DNA from: JASMHC01 sp964476515
GTDB lineage: Bacteria > Pseudomonadota > Alphaproteobacteria > Rhodobacterales > Rhodobacteraceae
Direction of reading: 5' to 3'
NCBI GenBank assembly: GCA_964476515.1
Contig: CAYZAY010000073.1
Span: 1-11,595 of the forward strand
DNA: 11,595 nucleotides
How positions within the stretch are numbered: the first letter of the stretch is position 1; every line of letters begins with the position of its first letter. Position numbers and translations under genes: made by a program. This document shows positions 1 to 6,606 of the stretch, piece after piece. Under the pieces are notes generated by a model. The model saw only the letters and a list, made by a program, of their open reading frames with translations, was not told the origin of the DNA and made no database searches.

Positions 1-360
1 AATCACCGGATGCCACCAGACGGGACAATTGAGGAAAAATTCGCTCTGCGCCACGAAGTGACGTTTACCGAAAACGGACCCTTTCATCGGTTATTTGGCG
101 CGAAAAAAGTGCTAACAAACACTCTGCACGGCCAAGGCATCAAAGACGCCGGAGACAGCGTGATTATTGATGGGTATGCGCCCGACGGAACACCCGAAGC
201 GATCTACATCAAGGACGCTGCCGGCTTTACGATGTCTGTCCAGTGGCACCCTGAATATAACGCGGCCAATGATCCGGTTTCTCGTCCGCTATTCGAAGCT
301 TTCGGAGATGCCGCAAGGGCGTGGCAGGCGCGTGGTCAGATGGCCAAACTGACGGCTTAG
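1..360 (+). CDS. Peptidase C26 / gamma-glutamyl-GABA hydrolase-like class I glutamine amidotransferase, C-terminal part
   Basis: Only the last 119 residues are present; the reading frame is open to the left edge, so the start and the nucleophile cysteine lie outside. The visible part carries the end of a class I glutamine amidotransferase fold. A segment with TNTLHGQGIK matches the region before the last strands in this family, and VQWHPEYN (bases 238-261) supplies the catalytic His and Glu of the Cys-His-Glu triad. Such proteins (PuuD-like) hydrolyse gamma-glutamyl amide bonds, for example gamma-glutamyl-GABA in putrescine breakdown, in the cytoplasm. The substrate here cannot be decided, because nothing upstream is visible. 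The TAG stop overlaps the stop of the convergent RTX/Hint gene by four bases, and no terminator hairpin is visible between the two. Confidence 0.85.
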   Translation, partial: NHRMPPDGTIEEKFALRHEVTFTENGPFHRLFGAKKVLTNTLHGQGIKDAGDSVIIDGYAPDGTPEAIYIKDAAGFTMSVQWHPEYNAANDPVSRPLFEAFGDAARAWQARGQMAKLTA

Positions 361-3191
361 GCCGCGGCTTCAAGGTCTGTTCCGGCTGGAACGTTGACCA
401 GCAGCTTGGCCTCATGCGCTTTCAGGCAGGGGCGAACTGTATCGCCGTACGCCGATATATCATCAGCCAGATCAGGGAACGCTTCAAATAGGCGTTCTTT
501 GCAATGGCTGGATATCGTTTCGAGACCGGCCTTTGATGCATAAAAGCTTTCGGTTTCAACGCCTTCGGCGAACAGGATTTGATGGCGATCCAGCATCAGA
601 TGGAAATAGGTCACCAGAGTTCTTGTCTCACGCGTTACGCCCGGCATGCCTAGCAGATGCTTGGCGGCAACCAGCACTTCGGGTTCGCCGAACAACATTT
701 CTGCCTGATATCCCGAAATCAGCATGCGGTGTTGCGGTGAAACGAGAAGGTCTTTTTCCAGACCAGGTAGCGCACCCTTTTCAAACCGGATAGGCGCAAG
801 CCCGTCCCGCCCGTCAACCGAACGCGCACCGATCCAACGAAGTTCCTGTACCCCGTCATCGCGTGTGACGAGTTTGTCGCCAACTTTAAGATCTTCGACC
901 TTTACAGGGCCGTCCGCAGTCTTGATCTGCGTGCCTGCAGCGAAACAGATGATGTTTTCGATGTCCGAGAAGTTCAGCGTGGTGCCGTCAAACAGGGTTG
1001 CAGAGCCGGTGTAGCTACCTGTGCCGTCATCGGTATAGCTAAGGGTGTTGCGATCAACGAGAGCGTTCAGGTCTAGCGTGTCGCCAATGGATTCGTCGTC
1101 TTCTTCGCCCTCAATGATAATTGTCGCGGTGCTTATGTCGCCAAAATCGCTGATTACAAAGGTGTCGTCACCTGCACCACCCCAAGCCACGTCGCCTTGG
1201 GCCAGATAGATGGTATCGTCGCCATGCTGTCCGTAAAGCGTGTCGGCATCCGTGCCACCAGAAAGCGTATCATTGCCAGCGCCCGCATAAAGAGTATCGG
1301 ACCCAGCGTCGCCGCTTAGACTGTCTGCGCCGGTTTCGCCTGAAGCGGGAATAGTGTCGAAGTGGACGTCGGACACCCAAAGCGCCTGTCCGCCGGTGTC
1401 GCCGTTAGCGTAAGCGATAAAGATGCTTGAAACCGGACCCGCGATTGTGACCAATGCGCTGCCTTCGGCGTCGGCTTCAGAATTACCGCCTTCTACTGCC
1501 GTTATCGTGTCACCTGAGACCGTGTCCGAACCGGACGACGTGATCGTGACACTTACAGGATTGCCGTCGCCATCGACGGCTGTAACGGTGATGATGTCTT
1601 GCCAACTGCCACTTGAAGCGTCGATGTCGTTCAGGCGGAACTGAACGTTCTCGACTTCGTCCAACATCCCGCCGCCTGACGAAGCGCTAAACGAGATATC
1701 TGTCGTGGTTGAGCCACCAAGCCCCGTACCGGACAAGTAAAGGCTTGATGTAGTGCTAAAGGGTTCGCCGACCTCGGTGTAGAGCACATCGTCGTTTTCG
1801 TTCAGGACAAGATCTTGGTTGCCGTCGTCTGTGAAATTGACGGTAACGTTCATTGTGCCGGTGTTTTGAACGAAACCCGCAGAAATGTCTGTGTTGTCGG
1901 CCCCGAGGCTGCTCCAGCTGATGTTCTCTGCGGTTGATGTGGTGGTGATTTCCTCTCCACCATAAATCAGGTCGTCGCCGTCCCCACCAGACAGGATATC
2001 GTCACCTTCCTGACCGTAGATCGAGTCATTGCCATCCCCGCCGTTAATAGTGTCTGCACCGACGTCGCCAAGAACCGTATCGAACTGGATATCCGAGATC
2101 CAAACGGTCTGAACATCAGACTGGCCGTTAGAATAGATGATCTCGATCTCGGCGGCGGGGCCTGCGATTTCCACCAATACCGAACCTTCGGCATCAGAAG
2201 ACGCGTCGCCGCCTTCAACCGCAGTAACGGTCTGGCCGCTAACTGTATCGCTTCCACTCGCGGTCAGTTCAACCGCAACGGCATTTCCGGCTGCGTCATA
2301 CGCATTCACCGTCAGAATGTCCTGATAAAAGCCGGTGAACATGTCGATGTCATTCAGACGGAAGCTAATGTTTTCAACTTCGTCCGAAAGGTATGAGCCC
2401 GCAACGGCTGCGAAATCGATGACGGTTGTTGCGGTGGCACCTGCGCCTGATCCAGCTATGAACAGGTTTGAGTTTGCATCGAACGCCTCGCCCGACTGGA
2501 CGTAGGTGGTGTCAGAACTTTCAACGCTGAAATTCAATGCGTTGCCGTCGTCGATAAAACTGACCGACACATCCATGTCACCGACCGTCTGGGTGAACCC
2601 AGCGGAAACGTCGGTTCCATCTGCCCCGACTGCCGACCAATCTGTCATTCCGGTCGATGTGGTGGCGGTAGGGTCGTGGTCGCCCCAAAGAGAGTCAGCG
2701 CCAACGCCACCGTCGATCGAGTCAGCGCCTGCGCCGCCATAGACCGTGTCGTTGCCCGATCCGGATGCGATTGTATCATCGCCACCGCCAGCCAGAACGC
2801 TGTCGTCCAGACCATCCACACCATGGCCAGACCCTGAATCGATTATATCGCCATCAGCATCGGTAAAGGTGGCGTCGATCAATTCGGCTACATCGGTGCC
2901 CGAGACGATTTGATCGGTGTTATAATAACTCGGTGTGGTGCCAGCCGTCGCCGAGGTAAGCCCGTTTACTTTTCCGGAGTCGGGTACAAAATAAACGTCA
3001 CCATTGGTTGCCAGATAATAGCTGCCCGATGCTTCGATATCGGTGCCAGAGTTTCTGCCCTGAGAGTAGGAATAGACCCAGGTTCCAGTACCAATGAGTG
3101 TATCAATCGAAAAGGTTAAGTGGGTCGTGCCAAAGAGGTCTCCCGTATCGAGAGACACATCACCTAAATTGACAAGATAGCCTTTAGCCAT
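357..3191 (-). CDS. RTX calcium-binding-repeat protein with C-terminal Hint domain, probably type I secreted
   Basis: This is a 944-residue acidic Gly/Asp-rich protein. Order of parts: N-terminal region about 1-115, unassigned; RTX nonapeptides about 135-171; module A about 177-374; RTX 375-414; module B about 417-614; RTX 618-679; a linker; and a Hint domain (Hint_2 type) from Cys749 to about 885. The Hint domain opens with CFAAGTQIKT, has EDLKVGDKLVTRD, and has SPQHRM with His821 as a likely catalytic residue. RTX repeats of the GGxGxDxU type bind calcium outside the cell and usually go with type I secretion; no Sec signal peptide is seen, which fits. Hint domains cut their own chain before the first Cys, so cleavage between Ile748 and Cys749 is plausible. 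I chose ATG at 3191 (MAKGYLVNLG) over a TTG five codons upstream. The role of the protein is unknown. No ABC exporter or HlyD-like gene is in the window. Confidence 0.85.
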   Translation of the reverse strand: MAKGYLVNLGDVSLDTGDLFGTTHLTFSIDTLIGTGTWVYSYSQGRNSGTDIEASGSYYLATNGDVYFVPDSGKVNGLTSATAGTTPSYYNTDQIVSGTDVAELIDATFTDADGDIIDSGSGHGVDGLDDSVLAGGGDDTIASGSGNDTVYGGAGADSIDGGVGADSLWGDHDPTATTSTGMTDWSAVGADGTDVSAGFTQTVGDMDVSVSFIDDGNALNFSVESSDTTYVQSGEAFDANSNLFIAGSGAGATATTVIDFAAVAGSYLSDEVENISFRLNDIDMFTGFYQDILTVNAYDAAGNAVAVELTASGSDTVSGQTVTAVEGGDASSDAEGSVLVEIAGPAAEIEIIYSNGQSDVQTVWISDIQFDTVLGDVGADTINGGDGNDSIYGQEGDDILSGGDGDDLIYGGEEITTTSTAENISWSSLGADNTDISAGFVQNTGTMNVTVNFTDDGNQDLVLNENDDVLYTEVGEPFSTTSSLYLSGTGLGGSTTTDISFSASSGGGMLDEVENVQFRLNDIDASSGSWQDIITVTAVDGDGNPVSVTITSSGSDTVSGDTITAVEGGNSEADAEGSALVTIAGPVSSIFIAYANGDTGGQALWVSDVHFDTIPASGETGADSLSGDAGSDTLYAGAGNDTLSGGTDADTLYGQHGDDTIYLAQGDVAWGGAGDDTFVISDFGDISTATIIIEGEEDDESIGDTLDLNALVDRNTLSYTDDGTGSYTGSATLFDGTTLNFSDIENIICFAAGTQIKTADGPVKVEDLKVGDKLVTRDDGVQELRWIGARSVDGRDGLAPIRFEKGALPGLEKDLLVSPQHRMLISGYQAEMLFGEPEVLVAAKHLLGMPGVTRETRTLVTYFHLMLDRHQILFAEGVETESFYASKAGLETISSHCKERLFEAFPDLADDISAYGDTVRPCLKAHEAKLLVNVPAGTDLEAAA

Positions 3192-3425
3192 TCCAAACCC
3201 GCCCAAACAAACTTGCGCAAACGCGCGTACTCAGAAACCGATTAAAGCTGGGTCTAAAGTTGAGGTTTGGCCGTTTTGGGAATGAATTGAGACAAAACCA
3301 TGAAGAAATTTAAGACAATTTGAGTGTTTTGCCTTGATTGTTTCTTCTTTTCCCGCGTCAGTTGAACGGCGTGCCAAAAGTGTAGACGCCCAAAGGGTGT
3401 GACAAGCTGTTACTCGACGGGACGT

Positions 3426-3447
3426 CATATTCACTATAATGAATAAA
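3426..3447 (+). promoter_or_regulatory. Promoter -10 embedded in an ATTC-N8-GAAT dyad (possible SqrR/BigR-type operator)
   Basis: A perfect TATAAT (3435-3440) lies 36 bases before the GTG start of the MBL-fold gene. It is enclosed by an exact inverted repeat, TATTCA-N6-TGAATA (3428-3445). Read from 3429 to 3444 this is ATTC-N8-GAAT, the consensus I recall for SqrR, a persulfide-sensing ArsR-family repressor of Rhodobacter; the related BigR also binds over a -10 box. No good -35 hexamer is seen at 16-18 bases upstream. The dyad and the -10 box are seen directly; the identity of the regulator is inference. Confidence 0.55.
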
Positions 3448-3476
3448 TATGCGAACAGTTTCGTAAAGGACCGCCC

Positions 3477-4427
3477 GTGAAATTCGCCAGTAGCTTTGCA
3501 ACCCTTTTGATTTTTGCCGGCCCAGTCCTGGCCAGCGAAGATATTGCGGACCAATACCCACAGTCCGAGCTTTACTCAAAGCCGGTCGAAGTTATCCCGA
3601 ACGTGTTTTCAGCTATTGGGGCGACCGCGCCTCCGACTTATGAAAATGCCGGACATAACAATAACTTATCTTTTGTTATTACGGGTGAAGGGGTGGTTGT
3701 TGTTAACGGTGGCGCATCGGTTCGATTGGCCGCTGCTTTGCACGATGAAATCAAGGCTATCACCGACCAACCCGTTAAGCTTGTTATTAACGAAAACGGT
3801 CAAGGTCACGCAATGTTGGGTAATGCCTATTGGGCTGATCTGGGCGTGGACATTCTGGCACATTCTGAAGCTATCCACGAAGTCGAAGAAGACGGCGATT
3901 TTATCCTTCAAGGGATGCAGCGCTATAATCGAGACCGCGCCGAAGGCACCCGTGTGGTCGCGGCCAACCTGTCGTTTGACGATACGTACACCGTAGAAAT
4001 GGGCCAAGTGACCCTTGAGGTTCTACACCTCGGATCGGCGCATGGGCCGGGTGATACACAGGTTTGGATCCCTCAGTGGTCGATGATGATTGCGGGTGAT
4101 ATCGCGTTTCACGAACGCCTTTTGCCGATCTTCGAAGATACCTGCACAAGCTGCTGGGTCGAGACGTGGGAACAGGCGTTCCGCCCGTTGGACCCTACAT
4201 ACGTCATACCCGGTCACGGGCATCCAACCAATTTCGCGCAAGTCGAACGATACACCTACGATTACCTCGTTGATCTGCGAACCAAAATTGGAGAGCATAT
4301 CGACAACGGCGGCGATCTTGCCAGCGCGTATTACGTCGATCAGGAACGTTGGAAAAATCTCGACACGTTTGAAGAACTGGCAACCAAGAACGCGGGCCGT
4401 GTTTACGAAGAGATGGAATGGGAATGA
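3477..4427 (+). CDS. Exported metallo-beta-lactamase-fold protein with degenerate metal site (SoxH-like length and layout)
   Basis: This is a 316-residue protein starting at GTG, with AAAGGA at 3465-3470 as ribosome site. Residues 1-19 form a typical Sec signal peptide with a likely cut after VLA, so it acts in the periplasm. The MBL fold is recognised by the strand FVITGEGVVVVNGG (66-79), by GSAHGPGDTQVWIP (186-199, His189 in the usual third-ligand place), by IAGD (205-208) and by IPGHGHPT (244-251). The first metal motif, normally HxHxDH, reads NENGQGHA at 105-112, so the usual ligand positions are Asn107, Gln109, His111 and Ala112. A CxxC (Cys223, Cys226) is also present. Family members hydrolyse thioesters, lactams or persulfides; with this altered site the reaction cannot be stated, and Zn binding may be lost or rebuilt. 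Length and export resemble SoxH of sulfur-oxidation clusters, but no other sox gene is here. The stop overlaps the next start (ATGA), indicating translational coupling. Confidence 0.82.
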   Translation: MKFASSFATLLIFAGPVLASEDIADQYPQSELYSKPVEVIPNVFSAIGATAPPTYENAGHNNNLSFVITGEGVVVVNGGASVRLAAALHDEIKAITDQPVKLVINENGQGHAMLGNAYWADLGVDILAHSEAIHEVEEDGDFILQGMQRYNRDRAEGTRVVAANLSFDDTYTVEMGQVTLEVLHLGSAHGPGDTQVWIPQWSMMIAGDIAFHERLLPIFEDTCTSCWVETWEQAFRPLDPTYVIPGHGHPTNFAQVERYTYDYLVDLRTKIGEHIDNGGDLASAYYVDQERWKNLDTFEELATKNAGRVYEEMEWE

Positions 4428-4882
4428 GCCCACTCAAATGGATTGATATCCCGCCCACGTGGCTGGTTGGCGCATGCGCCCTAGCGTGGCTACAGGCAAG
4501 TTACTTTCCACTTGGCTTGCATTTTGGCGGTGATTGGTCCGGCTTCTTAGGTGGTCTAGCGGTAGGCGGCGGGGTGCTGTTGGGGCTTCTTGCGGTCTTT
4601 GAAATGCGTCGGCGTCGTACCACAGCAGCCCCCCATCGCGAAGCCAGTGTGTTGGTGCAATCCGGCATCTTCAGCCGCACGCGCAATCCGATCTATCTGG
4701 GGGACGCCTTGGTGCTGACAGGGCTTATTTTATACTGAAATGCCGTGTTGGTTCTGCCTCTTATCCCCATCTTCGTTTGGGTGACCGAGCAACGGTTTGT
4801 CATACCCGAAGAAGCCCGCCTGCGTCGAAAGTTTAAGTCAGACTTTGCACGTTACGAACGAAAGGTACGTCGATGGATTTAG
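4424..4882 (+). pseudogene. Isoprenylcysteine carboxyl methyltransferase-family membrane protein interrupted by an in-frame TGA
   Basis: The frame starts at ATG 4424, overlapping the stop of the MBL-fold gene as ATGA, and runs 104 codons to TGA at 4736-4738. It then continues in the same frame for 47 more codons to TAG at 4880-4882. Both halves belong to one protein of the ICMT/PEMT-like family. Before the stop are hydrophobic segments at about 13-31 and 40-60 and the family motif SRTRNPIYLGD (84-94). After it come a hydrophobic stretch NAVLVLPLIPIFVWV, then TEQRFVIPEEARL and a tail ending RYERKVRRWI, all typical of the C-terminal SAM-binding part. The stop falls where the family often has Trp, so one TGG to TGA change explains it. 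Relatives methylate small molecules or thiols at the membrane; the substrate here is unknown. As written, the product would lack its C-terminal third and is probably inactive, unless the base is an error or the stop is read through. Confidence 0.8.
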
Positions 4883-4922
4883 GTAACTTTCAGAACATTT
4901 CGGACTTTTTGCCGACATATTA

Positions 4923-4951
4923 TTGTGCAGGCGCAGCAATTCTAATATAGA
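4923..4951 (+). promoter_or_regulatory. Possible pntAB promoter
   Basis: TTGTGC (4923-4928) and TATAGA (4946-4951) are 17 bases apart, a weak sigma-70-like pair in the 139-base gap before pntA. The -10 lies in a small inverted repeat, TTCTA-ATA-TAGAA (4940-4952). A start of transcription near 4958 would leave about 64 bases of leader and would support the GTG start of pntA at 5022. Only the TTG core and four of six -10 bases match, so this is tentative. Confidence 0.3.
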
Positions 4952-5021
4952 AATCTCAATCGCATGGATCGGCCCTTCGACCATGCGTCTAACACAAGCC
5001 AATCTGAGGGGGATTGATAAC

Positions 5022-6593
5022 GTGAAAATCGGAACACCCAAAGAAGTGTTCGCTGGTGAAAATCGCGTCGCGATGACACCAGAGTCCGCCAAGCAACTGC
5101 AACAGCTTGGCTACCAATGTGCAATTGAAAAGGGTGCTGGCGCAAACGCCGGTTTCTCGGATGCGGACTATGAAGCCGCAGGCGTTGAGGTTGCTAAAAC
5201 CGCTGCCGGGCTTTGGAAGGCTTGTGACATTGTCGCCAAGGTTCGCCAGCCAGAAGAAAAAGAGCTGAAACGCCTGACCGCTGATAAAACCTTGATTTCG
5301 TTCTTCAACCCTGCAGGCAATGAAGGAGGCATGGAGGCCGCCAAGGCCAAAGGTGCCAACGTCATTGCGATGGAAATGGTGCCGCGCATCAGCCGTGCCC
5401 AAAAGATGGACGCGCTATCGTCGATGGCCAACATCGCCGGTTATCGCGCCGTTATCGAAGCTGGTAACAACTTTGGTCGTTTCTTTACTGGTCAGATCAC
5501 CGCGGCGGGCAAAGTCCCTCCGGCCAAGGTTCTTGTGGTTGGTGCAGGTGTTGCAGGTCTTGCCGCGATCGGTACATCAACCGCGCTGGGTGCGATCACA
5601 TACGCGTTCGACGTGCGTCCCGAGGTGGCCGAACAGGTTGAATCAATGGGTGCCGAGTTCGTTTACCTCGACTTTGAGGAAGACCAAGCAGACGGTGCTG
5701 CAACAGGTGGTTATGCCGCCGTTTCGTCTCCTGAGTTCCGCGAAGCGCAGCTTGCGAAATTCCGTGAACTGGCGCCTGAGGTTGATATCGTCATCACCAC
5801 CGCGCTGATCCCCAACCGTCCGGCACCTAAACTGTGGCTCGAGGACATGATCGCGGCAATGAAGCCGGGTTCGGTCATCGTTGACCTTGCAGCCGAACGT
5901 GGCGGCAACGCCGAAGGCACCGTGCCTGATGAAAAAGTTGTTACCGACAATGGCGTGACCATCATCGGCTACACCGACTTCCCAAGCCGGATGGCTGCGC
6001 AGGCATCGACGCTTTACGCGACCAACATCCGTCACATGATGACTGACCTTACCCCTGAAAAAGACGGTCAGATCAATCACGACATGGAAGACGACGTCAT
6101 CCGTGGCGCGACCGTGACCCATCAGGGCGAAATCACCTTCCCACCGCCACCGCCAAAAATTCAGGCGATTGCGGCCAAGCCGAAGGAAACTGTTCCTGAG
6201 AAGACTCCAGAAGAGCTTCGCGCGGAAGAAGACGCGGCCTTCAAGGCGCAGACACGTCAGCAGGTCACATTGCTGGCTGTAGGTGGTGCATTGTTGCTAG
6301 GTGTGGGTCTTGTTGCTCCGGCCAGCTTTATGCAGCACTTTATCGTGTTTGTTCTGTCGGTCTTCATTGGCTTCCAAGTTATTTGGAATGTCAGCCACAG
6401 CTTGCACACACCGCTCATGGCTGTGACCAACGCGATTTCGTCGATCATCATTCTGGGTGCGATCCTTCAAATCGGTTCCAGCAGTTCGATAGTGATCGTT
6501 CTGGCCGCGATTTCGGTATTCTTTGCCGGTATCAACATCTTTGGCGGCTTCCTCGTAACACGGCGCATGCTTGCCATGTTCCAGAAATCTTAA
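5022..6593 (+). CDS. pntA: NAD(P) transhydrogenase subunit alpha
   Basis: This is a 523-residue alpha subunit of the proton-translocating transhydrogenase, an inner-membrane complex with PntB that uses the proton gradient to move hydride from NADH to NADP+. The N-terminal part is the NAD(H)-binding domain I: KIGTPKEVFAGENRVAMTPES at the start, the mobile-loop region EMVPRISRAQKMDALSSM near 118-135, and the Rossmann glycine motif GAGVAGL at 174-180. A Pro/Lys/Glu-rich linker with PPPPP (374-378) leads to a membrane part of about four helices from about 414 to the end, including NVSHSLHTPLMAVTNAIS. The sequence follows E. coli PntA (about 510 residues) throughout, so the subunit is the fused type and not split into PntAA and PntAB. 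I chose the GTG at 5022 because AGGGGGA (5007-5013) precedes it and the family begins MKIGTPKE; the open frame reaches 4923 but has no family similarity there. Confidence 0.96.
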   Translation: MKIGTPKEVFAGENRVAMTPESAKQLQQLGYQCAIEKGAGANAGFSDADYEAAGVEVAKTAAGLWKACDIVAKVRQPEEKELKRLTADKTLISFFNPAGNEGGMEAAKAKGANVIAMEMVPRISRAQKMDALSSMANIAGYRAVIEAGNNFGRFFTGQITAAGKVPPAKVLVVGAGVAGLAAIGTSTALGAITYAFDVRPEVAEQVESMGAEFVYLDFEEDQADGAATGGYAAVSSPEFREAQLAKFRELAPEVDIVITTALIPNRPAPKLWLEDMIAAMKPGSVIVDLAAERGGNAEGTVPDEKVVTDNGVTIIGYTDFPSRMAAQASTLYATNIRHMMTDLTPEKDGQINHDMEDDVIRGATVTHQGEITFPPPPPKIQAIAAKPKETVPEKTPEELRAEEDAAFKAQTRQQVTLLAVGGALLLGVGLVAPASFMQHFIVFVLSVFIGFQVIWNVSHSLHTPLMAVTNAISSIIILGAILQIGSSSSIVIVLAAISVFFAGINIFGGFLVTRRMLAMFQKS

Positions 6594-6606
6594 GGAGGGC
6601 CGAGAG

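Noticed and set aside
3192..3206. TTG start five codons upstream in the RTX/Hint gene
   Set aside because: ATG at 3191 is a better start codon, and nothing in the five extra residues (LGGFG) supports the longer form.
3231..3554. 107-codon minus-strand open frame in the spacer before the MBL-fold gene
   Set aside because: It overlaps the promoter and the signal-peptide region of the MBL-fold gene, has no recognisable family and no ribosome site, and has poor codon choice.
4736..4738. Selenocysteine at the in-frame TGA
   Set aside because: The family has no selenoproteins that I know of, the position fits Trp and not Cys, and no clear SECIS-like hairpin is seen right after the TGA.
4923..5021. 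Upstream extension of pntA to an alternative start at 4923
   Set aside because: The extra 33 residues do not look like the start of PntA, which begins MKIGTPKE. The GTG at 5022 has a strong AGGGGGA site, and 4923 lies in the presumed promoter.
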